A stretch of DNA of 64,000 nt from Desmodus rotundus. Taxonomy: Eukaryota; Chordata; Mammalia; Chiroptera; Phyllostomidae. Where the stretch lies: the NCBI RefSeq assembly GCF_022682495.2, contig NC_071393.1:101669010-101733009 (forward strand), written 5' to 3'. This document shows, piece after piece, positions 1 to 12,600 of this stretch. Each line of letters starts with the position of its first letter. Position 1 is the stretch's first letter. The notes below the pieces were generated by a model, which worked only from the letters and a program-made list of their open reading frames with translations, did no database searches and had not been told where the DNA came from. A program made the position numbers and the translations under genes.

Positions 1-233
1 ATCAACCCTGTCCTAGAAATATTATATTTTACTTGCTTATGTGTTGGGTATTTTTTTTAAATCCAACAACTTCCTCTCAAAAATAGGTTCCTACCACTCT
101 TTGAATGAACAACCCTTAACCCTTCTCTTGGTAGGAAGTCATTTTTCCCACCTGTTTTTCACATCAGCCTTAACCTGCTGATCGTCCAAAAGCTGGGAGT
201 TGGAGGCCATGACTTTCTCTTTGTTCCTTGGAC

Positions 234-385
234 CACTGGTTCTCAAATTTAAGTCTGGATATGAATCACCTGAAGGGGTTTTAAACAGAGTTTCTGATTC
301 AGGAAATCTAGGATGGGGTCCCAGAATTTGTTTTTCTTAACAGGTTCGCAGGTGTGTGACCCCCTCTACACTTTGAGAACCAGTG
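234..385 (+). mobile_element. MER5A-like hAT-Charlie relic
   Basis: The ends CACTGGTTCTCAA and TTTGAGAACCAGTG are inverted repeats, and the body (GAATCACCTGAAGGGGTTTT, AGAGTTTCTGATTCAGG) matches MER5A as remembered. The 8-bp flanks CCTTGGAC and CCTTAGGC match at 6 of 8. Confidence 0.8.
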
Positions 386-471
386 CCTTAGGCCTTCTTG
401 GCTCTCCTGTTGATCCCTCTCCTCTGCCTATAGGAGAGGGTCCCTTGGAGTATCATTCCAATCCCTTAGCT

Positions 472-688
472 CAGGAGCCCCCAAACCCTGGGCTACGAGC
501 TGGTACAGGTCTATGGCCTGTTGGAAACCTGCCACACAGCAGAAGGTGAGCAGTGGGTGAGAAAGCAAAGCTTCACTCGAGTTATTACCTGAGCTCTGCC
601 TCCTGTCCGCTCTCCCCACCCCGCTGTCCCTGGAAAAATTGTCTTCCACGAAACCAGTCCCTGGTGCCAAAAAGGTTGTGGACCACTG
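472..688 (+). mobile_element. hAT-type non-autonomous relic
   Basis: It runs from CAGGAGCCCCCAAACCCTGG to AAAAAGGTTGTGGACCACTG, with the familiar internal motifs GGTCTATGGCCTGTTGG and AAATTGTCTTCCACGAAACC. The flanks CCTTAGCT and CCTTACAT match at 6 of 8. I did not assign a family name. Confidence 0.72.
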
Positions 689-714
689 CCTTACATGATG
701 CTAACTGTCACAAA

Positions 715-935
715 CTATGTAATATTTGCCGTGGGCCAGGCAGTGGTCCCCATGCTTTATACAGCTCAAATAATCCAAATAGCACAACAATCCTAGGAAG
801 CATCCCATTTTCCAGGTGAGGGAACTGGAGTATGTGGAGTGGTTAAGTAATTGTCTGAGGACACAAAGCTAACAAAATGGAAGATTGGGTTCAAACTCAG
901 ACAATGCAGCTAGAATCTGTGCCCTCAGTCCCTAT
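715..935 (-). repeat. MIR SINE relic
   Basis: GGGCCAGGCAGTGG, TCCAGGTGAGGGAACTGGAG and GTTAAGTAATTGTCTGAGGA match the antisense MIR pattern. Confidence 0.7.
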
Positions 936-3479
936 GCTGTTATCTTTCTTTTCCTTTCCCTCAAGTCACTTAAAGCACCTGATACTCCTACAGTTCTTGG
1001 AAGTGAATGTCTCAGAAAGGAGGCCCAAGACAACTGAGCCCATTTTAGGTACTTATAACCAGCGTGTGGGGGTCCGAATCTCTGGGTGGCCGGGCTCCCC
1101 ACCTGTGTGTGTGTGTGAGTGGAGGTGAGCGGTGAGCGATGGCCTGGGGAAGGCTGAGGGAGGAGGCTGAAGTGAAGACACTGGGGAGCATTCACCTGTG
1201 AATAGAGGCCAGTGCTCGCTTGTCAGTGTCCCTCCTCATCCCACCTTGGTCCAGAGTTTCTGCTGCTGATGTGCTGACGCTAGCGCCCTAACTAGAGACT
1301 GACGAAGCCAAGAAGGAACAGCTAGCTCTGCTGTGACGTCGGCCATGATAAAAAAAGTGCTTGTAACTAACTTTTGTCCAGTCTGGCCCAGTAAGTCTAC
1401 ATGATGGGGAAAGTGAGTACGGGACACACACGAGTACAGACACCGTCCCTACCTTTGGAGTGTGGTCTGACTGGGAAGAAAGTGTCGCAAAGGCATGTAC
1501 CTCATCGAGTAACCTGTTCGGTAGAGAGAAGGCAGTGAGGGCCCGAGCCGATCAACAGGACTGAGGAGGGAGGCAGATTCGTAAACCATGTCATGGGTGA
1601 TGGTATGGGGGCGGGAGGGAGAGGGAGCTGGTATGTACGGGGTGTATCTACAGCAGAGAATGTTTAAGATAAGTAATGATCTCTCTTAAGATTTAAACAG
1701 CCAAAAGTTAAGTCTTCATTTGTATAGTGATAATTGATTAAGCTCTTCATGTTTTTCTTGTACAGTGTGTTGGCTGCTGGCTGGAGGTGTCCTGTAGGTT
1801 CTGGGGTTATTTTAGAGAATGGATTCCATTGGTTACAGAGCTGCCTGTTGGTTCCACAGATGGAGACCTTCTTAAAAGTACTTGTATTTCTCTACCCCTC
1901 TGGTTTGATCTCTCCAGATTCTTGGTATTGCAGTTGTTTCTATGGGATGCGAAACTTTTCCCATGGCTATTTCTGACCCAGCACACCCCATCAAAAATGA
2001 CCGATCCTAGCCATGTACATTGATAAGGGACCAAGGTTAATGTATGAACAAATACATCCACCTCCAAAGGTGGTGGTATAAAACTAGATTGAAACAAAAC
2101 AGGTCACAGCCACCACTCCCAGCTCTGGACCAGTGTGGCCTAAGTCCTCTCGCTGTTTCTGTGTCTGTCTTTGGTTTAGAATTCTAGCTGGTGTGTATGA
2201 GACTCAGGAAAGATGCATGAGAGGCTTGATAGCTCTGACTCTTGTCTTCCCCTGCAACATTCCCACAAAGTCTGCTGAAGCAAAGGGTCCTCATCCGGTT
2301 AGTCCTGATTCTGGTCCAGCCACTGACCTTGGGGTCTATTTAATTTCACGGTGCGATGCCCAGAAGGAGGGAAGTGACCTCAGCCAGGCTCATTCCAGAT
2401 TAGAGAACTTTATCCTTTACCATCGTCCTTTCTAACTTGTCTCCTTCTTACCCTACCGCCCCAGAGGACTTCAGATACTAAACAGTAGCTCCTTTTCTCA
2501 AAACAATCTAGAAAATCCTATTCTGATTGCATCCACAGACCTACTAACCTGAAAATGAGTTCAGTGCCCAAGTAACAGGTGGTAATAGGCTGCTTTTCTG
2601 TTTACCTTTGCATAAGTTCCTGGAGTTGGCTGATAGCTCAAGAGAACCAGAAAGGGAGGTGTGCCTCTAACTCCCTCTGCAGGGCTAACCCTGATGAGGA
2701 GGAGAAAGTGGGAGCGGCTGTGTCCCTAGGCCAGGTCGCCCAACGCTGTCCTTGTACAGTGGACTAGGCCCTTCTGTTCACATACAGTGACAGTTCACTT
2801 GTGACCATGACTTTGAATATCCGGCCTCCACAGAACTGTTCATCCCCTCTCTGTAGAATAACTTGTACATGTATTTCAGATTTCATACATGAGTGAGTGG
2901 TACATGAAGTTTACCATCAACTTTTCTAACATGTATATTTTGGAAATACATGTGTGCCCTTCCTTAGTGACAATACTTACACAGTCACACATATCACAGG
3001 GCTCTTCCAGTCACACTTACACCATAGATTCTCGTCCCTCGCGATGGGAAATCTTGTCTATACATTGTTGAGCAACTTCCTCATTATCTTAGAAAGTGTG
3101 GGACCCACTGACTTAACAGTCTACTGTCATTTAAAGACATAGACAGGCTCCCTGTTGTCAGAGGTAAAGCTTGTTCACTCTGGCCCTTCCCAGACTCTGG
3201 GAGTTTTATTACACTATTGTGTGAAGTGGCTGTTGTTCGCTTAGGTCTATTGGATTGACCACAAAGTATTCTTTTCTGATTTGACCTGTTTATATTCCTC
3301 CCAAGACACTCCTTTGTTGACTCTGACCGGACACTGCCAGGATTTGGGTCTTGGACTTGGCTAACGAATATTATTGCAACGAGGTTGCGAGGACCACGGT
3401 GTGCTCCTCGCAAGGCTCCCATTTCTAGTGCTGCTTGTGGAACAAGGCCTGAATCTGAGTGTACTGCAGGCCCTCAAAT

Positions 3480-4020
3480 AACATCACTTTTTGTTCAACT
3501 TTGTTATGATGTTAATGAGGAAAAAAATCGATTCCCGGCTGGGGCCCCTGTGCGTGTGGAGTTTGCATAGTCTCCCCGTGACTGCACGGGTTACTGTGAG
3601 TATTCTGGTTTCCTCCCACATCCCAAGATGTGCATGTGAGGTGAACTGGAGTGTCTACGTTGTCCCAGTACGAGTGAGTGTGGGCATGAGTGGGAGCGAC
3701 CCTGCACGAGTGGGAGCGATCCGGCCAACCATGACCCTGAACTGGAATAAGCAGTGTGGAAAAGAATTCTCTTACTTGTTTTGTCATCTTTCTTAAATGT
3801 ACATTTAGCTCACATTTATTTCAGAGTTTAATTTGACAAGCATTTTTGGTCTTAATTTAGAAGTTTTGTGATATATTTGTGACCATAAATATGCTGTAGA
3901 AACTTAACTCTTGTTTATATCAGTAAGCCTATGGAAAGGTTGGTTTCATTATACGTTGTTTTGATTAAAGTTGCAGTTTCCAAGAATCTATGGACGACAT
4001 TAAATGAGGACTTACTGTAG
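3480..4020 (+). repeat. Ancient repeat with LINE/SINE-tail-like core
   Basis: It contains GTGTGGAGTTTGCATAGTCT, TTCTGGTTTCCTCCCACATC and ACCCTGAACTGGAATAAGC, phrases found in an old vertebrate LINE/SINE tail. It then continues to TTAAATGAGGACTTACTGTA, which looks like a DNA-transposon end. The family is not resolved and the limits are approximate. Confidence 0.4.
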
Positions 4021-4889
4021 GAGTACAAAGCCGGTTTTTGCTCCTTTGTAAGGTTGGCAAGAGGATCGCTAATTCATTATTTTGAAACACGATTGGAGAG
4101 TCATTTTGTGGTATGTGGGGTTTGTCGGTGGTGGTCTGGGAGTGCAAGAGCGGCACTGAAGATAAGTGAGTGGGGGGCTTCCTGCTTTTAGAACGTTTAC
4201 AGCCTCTCCTCAGAGGGGTTTTTGATATAAAAAACTCGCCGAATGTGGTTTGCAAGGGTTTGTCTTGCATTTTGTCAAGACTAAGGTAACATTCTTTTCA
4301 TCTCTAATTTATACGACCCTTAGAAGGCCCATTCCTATGACGTTTTATTAGAACATAATCACTTATGGCTAAAAACACTTGTACGTACAATCCTATTGGC
4401 ATTGGTTTTTCTTCAACAAATGTTTGCAAAAGAGTGTATTAAATACATTTAATTCTGCTGTCTCAGCCTCTCAAATCTTTATCATGTAGATTACTTTAAT
4501 TGGTGTCAGTTATAATCAGGAGAAGTGCCCATTATGCTTTTGTTTTCTAGCACACAGGGAAATTTTCCATCCTAAATAGAATGTTGGGAAGGAGGATGTA
4601 ATAAAGATTTTGAAAATTGAGGTAATCAATTTATTTTCCTCCTTTATATGTTCTTGTTTTTATTTGACATTAAAGCTGAAAGTAATCAGAATTCTGCAGA
4701 GTTCAATGAGAAAGGGGTAACTGAATAGTTTTGGGTGACAGTTGGTGCCCACTATTGTTTGCAGGTCACCCAGTCCATCAGTCTTCATTTAAAGGGAATT
4801 TCTAGGAAATGCGTAAGATTTAGAGTAAGAAATCCACTATTAAACAAAGTGCCTGGGCACGATTTTGTACAGTCAAACATGATTAATAA

Positions 4890-6120
4890 GGAAATGTTAA
4901 TGCATGGGAAAATGGAGACAACTCCACTGCCCTCATGGAGCTTATTATTAGAGCTTCGTGGAGAAAGACAGAAAATAAATGATCCACAGCAGGTCACGTG
5001 AGGAGTGCTATGGAGAAAAATAAAGCAGGGCGGGGGGATAAGGGAGTGTACCGTGAGGGGCTGATGTGGGCAACTTAAAATAGCGTGGACAGAGAAGGTC
5101 TCACCAGAAAGGTAACATTTGTGCAGGCAGAACTGAGGGGGACTAACTGTGGATCTTGGGGAAAAGCAGTCTTCTAGCCAGAGGGAACAGCAAATGCAAA
5201 GGTTGGGAGGTAGGCACATGTCTAGCATGTTAAAAGAACATCGAGGAAGCCAGGACGGACTGAAATGAATGAGGGACCCAGCAGGGAGGGGTCTAGACCA
5301 AAGAGGGGCTCACAGGCCATTGTACGGCTCTTAACTCACTATAAGATGGGAAACCACCGGAATGTTTGCTCAGAGAAATGACGTGGCATCTTCTAGTACG
5401 GCAATTTTCAACCTTTTTCATCTCCTGGCACACATAAACTATTAAAATTCCGCGACAACAAAACAATATATTTTGTGCTGATCCGACAAAAAATATGTAT
5501 AATTTTGATTCATTCACACCAGACGGTATTGCTGTGTTGGCTATTGTAATTTTTTTTATTTGATAATCTAAGGGAAAAGAGGTCAGTGCCCTGACTACAT
5601 AGTCAGGTAGTACATCTTTTAAAAATTCTCACCGTGCACCAGTGTGCCCGTTGCATCACGCCACTGTGCCACAGCACACCAGCAGAAAATCACTCTTCTG
5701 GCATAAAAAGGTCATCTGGCTGTTACATTGCTGATAGACTGCTGGGGGTGGGGTGGGATGCAGAAGCTTGGTGAGAGGTAGGCAGGGTCTGGATGTATTT
5801 TGGAGACCGGGCAGACAGGATTTGCTGACAGATTAAATATGGGATGTGAAAGACAGGATTGTCGAGGATACTTTAAGGTTTCAACCTGAGCTACTAAAGA
5901 GATGGAAGAGTCATTTGCTGAGCTAGAGAAGAAAAACAACGGAGAAGATCTAGTGAATGAGAGCACGAGTTCAGTTTTGGGTAGGTTAACTTTGAGATCC
6001 TCTGAGTAGAGAGGCAGTTGGGATGTAAGAGTCTGAAGCTTAGAATGAGGCCTGGGCTAGAGGTACAAATGTGGGAGGCAAGGCTGGAGGTCAGAACTGA
6101 GGCAAGTGGTTTAGGGATCG
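4890..6120 (+). repeat. Old unnamed mammalian interspersed repeat, split by a hAT MITE
   Basis: Motifs such as GCCCTCATGGAGCTTATTAT, AGAGGGAACAGCAAATGCAA, AGATGGGAAACCACCGGAAT and GACAGGATTTGCTGACAGAT belong to a widespread old mammalian repeat that I recognise but cannot name. The hAT element at 5399-5695 interrupts it. Related pieces lie at 48100-48700 and 60320-60470. Confidence 0.5.
5399..5695 (+). mobile_element. Non-autonomous hAT DNA transposon (MITE), 297 bp
   Basis: Inverted ends CGGCAATTTTCAACC (left) and ...CAGAAAATCACTC (right) fit a CAG...CTG hAT terminus with point changes. The 8-bp flanks TTCTAGTA (5391) and TTCTGGCA (5696) match at 6 of 8 bases, both differences being transitions. 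The body is shared with 63618-63881. It encodes no transposase. It interrupts an older interspersed repeat that continues on both sides. Confidence 0.8.
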
Positions 6121-6604
6121 GGCTTATTTTATGTGCCTCCTGGGAATGGGCAGCCTCAGATGTATAACAGGTGGTCATAGCCAGGAGAAGGTTAGAAGCC
6201 TGAAGGTGGATCTCAGCCCTAATGTGAGCCCTTTGCTGAGATCTCAGGGCTCTTTCACTGCTGGCTTGGGGTCTTTAGGGGCACAGGAGCCTCCCCACTT
6301 TGAGCACTCAGCCATGCCTATACCACCCAGGGAAAAGTGACTGAGATGGAAAATCCTCATTGAAGAGATGACCAGGTCACTCTGGAGCAGTAAGTGGGTG
6401 AGAGGTATCTGTTGGGACCAGAGTTGCTTGGTTCTTGCCCTTTGAGGATGGCCAGTGCCTATGAATGGCCAGCATCTCATGATCTTCATGTTCTCAGAGA
6501 AAGCTCCAGTGATTATAGCAGGCCATGGAGTCTACTACATAGAGACCCCTGCCTTTTCTAGTGAATTGAGGGGCAGTGTCATTTTGAGTGACTTTTTTAC
6601 CAAG

Positions 6605-7062
6605 TTAACTATTGCCGTGTACCCAGTTACCTCAAAAACTTAATGGCTTCACGTAATAACATTTATCTGAGTTTCCTGCAGGTAAAAATTTGGGACAGCC
6701 TAGCTGGGTAGTTCTGGCTTAAGGTCTTTCACAGACTTGTAGTCAAGATATTGCCCAGAAATGGAGAAGCCACGTCTGGGTGGCTCACTCCCATGGCTAG
6801 CGGTGGGTATTGGCGGCTATTAGCAAGCCCGAGTTCCTCCCCCCAGGGACCTCTCCCAGGGCGGCCTGTCTTCACAATTGTTGTGGCTGGCTTTCCCCCG
6901 GGCAAGCGAACCCAGAGAGCGAGGTGGAAGCTGCAGAGCGTTTTATGACCTACCCTCAGAACACCCCGCCACACTCTATTGGTCATGTGGACCTGCTCGG
7001 ATTCACCGTGGGAGGAGGGGACACAAGGGCCTGAGCACCAGGGGACCATCTTGGAAGCCAGC
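6605..7062 (+). repeat. LTR-like interspersed repeat, copy 1
   Basis: It shares its order of motifs with 8756-9243: a head with CTCAAAAACTTAATGGCTTC, then GGTAGTTCTGGCTTAAGGTC, a GC-rich centre, GAGGTGGAAGCTGCAGAGCG, and a tail. This pattern resembles mammalian MaLR/ERVL-type LTRs, but I could not settle the family. No gag or pol reading frame is visible. Confidence 0.5.
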
Positions 7063-8755
7063 AATCACCCTCCTTGAAAGTAGAGAGAAGGTTTCTATCT
7101 TCTCAACCACCTGTGCCTGCTTCAAGCACCACTGGCAGCTATAGGAGCTCTGTCACACCATATTATCTGTGCCCCACCACAACTGGCCTAATCCCTATCT
7201 CTTGCAGTGCTCCACCAAGTTATGGGGCTGTTTCTCTAGCCATCTTTAGCTCAAGAGAGTACCTTGGGAGACAGTAGGCAAGTGCAGGTACCAACACAAG
7301 AATCCCATCATTTGCCAGTTTTCCGCCCCTGATTTTTATTTTCAGGTGCTCTGTCAGCTCACTAAATACGTGGTGTGAGGCGTTACCACTGGCTGGCTGG
7401 CCTTGAGTTGTGCAGAGCTGCACTGTGTTTACAAGCCTTTATTACATGATATGTCTGGGATTGAGTTTAATATAAATTCTTCTAAGGAACATTGGACCAT
7501 TTAATGCCCACTAGCATTCTTTAGCACATTGATTTAGTAGGTATTTCTTGTATGTGTGTACTTAATTTCCAGACGTGTGTCGCATGAGCAAATTGCCTAA
7601 ATACACTTGTGAGATGGTCAGTGTTATTAAACCGAGAACAAGGGTGTAATAAAATAGCAATTCAAGGGTAATTTACTAATAACGGGAGCCCTTAAACGTT
7701 GACATACCATTGCGTAGTAATAATACCAGACTTGGTATTTAAAGACACTCTTTGTCACACCAACAATCATTGGGACAGTTTTTATGGTCTTCAATTATAG
7801 CTCTTCTACTAAGATATTTTTTATTACTATGTCACTGGTTTATAAATTATAAATCACTAACTTTTACCCTCATAAGACGTCCAGCAAACTCTTACATCCC
7901 TGCCCTTTACCCAGAGAATTAATAAAGTATTCAGAGGAAGTAATAGAGGTGAGTTGGCATCACTGAACCTTGCTGGGCTTGGACTTCCATTTTTCCAGAC
8001 TGTCTACTGAATAGAAAGATCTTGCAGTGAATAATAATAGAAACTGCCTCCCAAAAGTGATCGATTAATTGAAAATGTTGAGAATTCCTGGGCTTTCTCC
8101 AGTAAGGAGAATCCCTTGAGTACACATCTCAGTAAAAGCCCTTTTCTGTCTGGAAGGTGGTGTGGATGCCACAAAGAAGGCCAGTGGGCAGCTGGGCAAG
8201 ACTGAGCCATTATGTTCCAAGTCCCAGAGGAAGGACCTGGCTTCTGTTTGAAGGTAGAGATGCTCACTCTCATCAGTGCCCTGGGGATGCTCACCCTGAG
8301 AAATTGATTCAGTACCAAGCAGAAAGCATGGAAGTAGTGCCTGCACTGCTGGCTTATTAATTTGCCAGGGGGAGCCATCATCATCAGAGGGACCAGATGT
8401 ACTCAAAATCCATATAATCAGCACAGCAAGGCCACCACAGGAAGCCAAATCATAATCAAAAACCATTTAGTAAGTTGCCCTGAAAGATCATCATCACAGA
8501 ATCTAGAAATATCCCGAGTCTGTATGATCAGTTCATTCTTTCCCTGAAGGTACCTGGGAAGCTAAGGCATAGTCCAACGTTGTTTGGTGAGTGGCTAATC
8601 AGGATGAGGGAGGCTAACAGAGGCTAAGTGGCAACAGGTTAGCTTCATGACTTCATCTCAGAGTGGGAATGACTTCACCCAAAGGACTGAACTACTCAAA
8701 GCCAGCCAAAGGCCTAAAACTTCCTTTTTCCTAGAGGGGCACATGGATAGGTGGA

Positions 8756-9243
8756 TTAGTTATCTTTGGCTATATAACAAAGTACCCAAAACTTAACAGC
8801 TTAAAAAAAAAATAAGCACGTGTGGATCGTGAATATGAGTGGTTCTGGCTCAGGGTCCTTCAGTATTGTCTGGAGTGCAGTCATCTGAAGGCGTAACTAG
8901 TGCTGGGGGTCTGGCTTCCGAGATGGCCCCCTCAAGCGGCACGCAAGCTGGTGCTGGCCGTGGGCAGCGGGTCTTGGTTCCGCCCCACCAAGAGCTCCCG
9001 CCCTGTTGGGTTGCTTGAATGTCCACACAACATGGCAGCTGGTTTCCCCCAAGTGAGCGATCCGGGAGAGCAAAGCAGAAGCTGCAGTGCCTTTCATTAC
9101 CTAATCCGTGAAGTCACACGCTGTCCTGCCACTTCCTGTTTGCCCTGGGTGGCGCACCAGGTCCAGCCTTCCCTCAAAAGGAAGGGTATTAATTAGCCTC
9201 TATCTTTTGGAGAGGAGTGCCAGGGAAATTGTGGACAAGTGTT
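8756..9243 (+). repeat. LTR-like interspersed repeat, copy 2
   Basis: The head TTAGTTATCTTTGGCTATAT, then AAAACTTAACAGCTTAAAAA, GTGGTTCTGGCTCAGGGTCC, ACAACATGGCAGCTGGTTTC and AGCAGAAGCTGCAGTGCC follow the same order as 6605-7062 and in the same orientation. A VES SINE lies just beyond its 3' end. Confidence 0.5.
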
Positions 9244-9258
9244 AAAACCACAATAGGT

Positions 9259-9488
9259 GCCCTGGCCGGCGTGGCTCAGTTGGTTGGAGAGTCCTCCTGT
9301 AGCCAAAGGATTGTGGGTTCAGTTCCCTTCAGCGCACATACACACAAGTGGTGGGTCTGATCCCCCATAGGGGCACGTATGCAAGGCAGCAGAGAGGTGT
9401 TTCTCCCTTTCCCTTTTCCCTTCCACTCTCTTTAAAATAAGCAATGAAAAAATCCCCTTGGGTGAGGGAAAAATATAAATATTAAAAT
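9259..9488 (+). mobile_element. VES-type tRNA-derived SINE, + strand
   Basis: It begins GCCCTGGCCGGCGTGGCTCA, the VES SINE head. An A-box-like TGGCTCAGTTGG and a B-box-like GGTTCAGTTCC follow at tRNA spacing, then a body of about 200 bp and an A-rich tail. An exact 15-bp duplication AAAACCACAATAGGT flanks it (9244-9258 and 9489-9503). The family is chiropteran and is moved by LINE enzymes. It lies in the SAMD4A sense orientation about 4 kb before the 519-nt exon and sits at the end of an LTR-like repeat. Confidence 0.88.
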
Positions 9489-9794
9489 AAAACCACAATA
9501 GGTATCACCTACATTTCTATGTAATTCCTTTTCTCCTACATTTTCATAGCTGACCCATGTACTTCTGATCCATGTACTTTATTAATATACTTATATTATT
9601 ATTTTACAAATGTAATACATACTAATTTTATATGTAATTATATATTACATGTATATAATTAGATATTTCATGTATTACATAATTACATAGTATATAATAC
9701 AAATATTAATGTATTTAGCTTATGTCCAAGCTCTTCTAGCATGATAATCACTATACTATACGTCTTTATGCTAATTTTCATACTCCCATTCTGC

Positions 9795-9990
9795 CGCCTC
9801 ACTAGCCTGGGGGCCTGGGACAAGTTCCTTGACCTCTCTGTGCCTCTGTGTGTCCTCATCTGTAAAATAATGCTGTAATAGGACCTACCATTAATAATAG
9901 GACCTTACTAGAAATAAGCTTCTAGTGAGGACTAAATAACTAATTACATGACAACTCTCAAAGAGTGCCCGGCACACAGAAAACTTTCAG
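9795..9990 (+). repeat. MIR SINE relic
   Basis: GACCTCTCTGTGCCTCTGTG followed by CCTCATCTGTAAAATAATG, and later AAGAGTGCCCGGCACACAG, fit sense MIR. Confidence 0.7.
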
Positions 9991-11604
9991 TACCCTGAGC
10001 TGTCAGCCCGGCAGCTGTGCAGTCGCAGAAATGGTTTCACCCAGTCGGGGTAGCGAGCCCTCAGAAGGTGGTCTTGTGTCCATGTTCCCAGTGGCAGTAA
10101 ACATGTCATAGCCGTCTTCCCAACCATGTCACAGCCCCACTCCATCCGAGCCCTGTCCCCAAGGATAGAGAACGAACCCTTTCAGACCAGGGAGGGACCA
10201 GGGCCAGTGGCCTCTCGTTTCCCTCTCCTCTTTGCTATGCTTGTTGCTCCTCGGAAACCCAGATTACTACCTGGCAGAGGGCTTGCACAGAGGTAAACTG
10301 TTTAGTTTGTACTCTGAGTCCTATTTACGTTTTGTTTTTGTTCCTGACTTTTTTTTTAGACTGACCTTTGCGGAAGGGTAGAATATCCAAACAGGGAAGT
10401 GACCTAGCAGAAATCGAGGGAGTTCTTCTGCCTTGTGAACTTTTATTCAAGGCTGTTCCCAAATTTTATTTTTAAACATACATTTTTCCAGGGTGTACAC
10501 TAGCCACATCTGATCGGTGTTGGCATTGGGCATAGATTCATCTTCCTCTCAGGTCCTTTTGCTTCTTGCCAGTGCCTCTCGAGCTCCTTGGGCTTAATGA
10601 ATAGATTCCTGTCTTCATCCCAAGCATATTCATGATTTATAACAGGCCGGGTGTTTGCTGAAAACATATTGATGAGACAGTCAGAATCGGTGCTTTTTTC
10701 ATCTCCCAGAGCTGCTTGGAAAAAGGGAGGCTATACCTACTGGAACACATGAGGGTTGTCTTGTGTCAGGTGGCAGTGAGCTAAATATAGAGGCTGGGGG
10801 CTGGGAGGGACCTGCCGAGGTCATCTGTGCCCTCCCACCCGCTTCCCCATCTGAACGTCTCTAGCCCTGTGCCAGGTCAGTAGCCGGCAGCCGCACGGGG
10901 CTTCTGAGCACTTCAGCGGTGGCTAGTCTGCACCGGGAGGTGCTGCCAGCGGTAAAGCACGCCCTGGATTTAAAAGGCTTCACGCAAAGCAAAGAATGGA
11001 GAATGTTTCATCAGTAATTTTAGGTTAATGATAAGCTGAAATAACAATATTTTGATATATTAGATTAAATAACAGATCATTAAAATTAATTTCACCTCTT
11101 TTTACTTTTAATACTAGAAAACTTGCAATTCTTTATGTTAGATCCCATATTCCATTTATATGAAATTTGTGTTTCTATCTGCTTCTGTAGACCATCTAGT
11201 TCTAGTCTTCATGCTCCCGGGGCAGATGGTAGAGCTTTTCCTGGCGACTTCTCTGGGTCTTTTGTCATTCTGGCGCTTGGTTCTTCTCCACATCGCATCT
11301 TATTCTCTCCTTCAGTTGGAAGACGTCCACGTCAAATAACTGACTGTTCACCTCCTTATTAGATCTCCACTGGGAAGGAGTCAAGCATCTTTTCATATCG
11401 TTCAATCAGAAGCTCAATACCCCATTTTCTTACACCTTTTCACTTAGTTGCCCCTTTCCAGCTCTGATGATGTTTAATGATGTTCCCTGGGTCATCTCTG
11501 GTCTATTATTTTTAAAACTTGGTAACCAAAACCACCCAATATTGCTCTCATGTGGGCCTGCCTAATGCAGAGACAAATAAAAGGAATTATTTCTACCATC
11601 AAGT

Positions 11605-11795
11605 ACTCGAATGGGGTTTTGATACATTACTTCATTTAGTCCTTCAACACAAGGAGGGCAGATGCTCTTGGTAACACGTGACTGATGAGGGAGTTGGCTC
11701 AGAGAGGTTAAGTAATTGACCAAGGTTCCACTGCAAATTGCGTGGCAGATCTGGGATTCGCACCCAGGTGGGCCGGACTCCAAAGCCCATGTTTT
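11605..11795 (-). repeat. MIR SINE relic
   Basis: AGAGAGGTTAAGTAATTGAC, GGCAGATCTGGGATTCGCAC and CCAGGTGGGCCGGACTCC are the antisense MIR core and 5' region. Confidence 0.72.
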
Positions 11796-12239
11796 TTCAT
11801 CACATACCTTGCCTGATGCTCTTCTCTGAATACACCCCTGTAGTTTTGAGAGGCCTGAGAGTACATGGCTGATGCGTTTGCAACTTACAGTCAGTGATGC
11901 CTCTTAAGCTTACTCTGATGTGTCTGTGTCTTGCTAGAAGAGTGAAGCCTTTGCTAAATTCCAGGAATGCTTTTTCAACCCTGCAGATACTGTGTGAAAG
12001 CCAGCAGGACTGCCTGTCCTTGAAGGGTCATCAGTGGGCCAAAGTTGAGGTCCCCAGCTGTCAGGCATGACTTTGCTAGAAGGGAGCTTTCTTTCCTGTG
12101 ACCCCGGGTCCTGTGGATAACTATCAGTCCCCACAACAAGCTGCTTCTCAAAGGCCAGTGAAGGCAAAGTGCGTTGTTTACCCAGGTTCACCTAAAGGCA
12201 GCCGGTCTGTGCTTTGATCAGAAGAGGATAAGAGGGATC

Positions 12240-12600
12240 CTTCTGAGTGTGTCAAAAACAGGTCTTCAAGTGGATGAATGGGAAGACATTATGCAGAGTG
12301 AAATAAACCAGTCACGAAAGGACAGATAATGTGTGATTCCAGTTATAGGAGATATTTGTAGTAGTCAAAGTCACAGACACGGACAGTAGAATGGTGGTCA
12401 GCAGGGGAAGGGGGCGAGGAGGGGACGGGCGTTACTGTTATGTGTGTGGGGTTTTGGTTTGGAAACGGGAAAAAGATCTGGGGATGGACGCGGTCGTGGT
12501 TGCACATTGGTTCAGTTCCACTGAACTGTACGCTGAAATGTTGTTAAAATGGTAGATAGGATGCTGTATATATTTTACCACAGTAAAAATAGCCAAACAG
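12240..12600 (+). mobile_element. Old L1 (L1M-type) 3' end
   Basis: Positions 12290-12600 follow the typical L1M 3' pattern: GCAGAGTGAAATAAACCAGT, GTGTGATTCCAGTTATA, AGAATGGTGGTCAGCAGGGG, CACTGAACTGTACGCTGAAA and TATATTTTACCACAGTAAAA. It is sense to SAMD4A, diverged, and without coding capacity. Confidence 0.75.

Noticed and set aside
4785..5228. 147-codon open frame on the minus strand
   Set aside because: It runs through an old interspersed repeat, is Cys/Ser/Leu rich and has no known domain.
9575..9730. AT-rich stretch as an origin or matrix attachment site
   Set aside because: It is only simple AT-rich sequence. Nothing in the bases distinguishes it from neutral intron.
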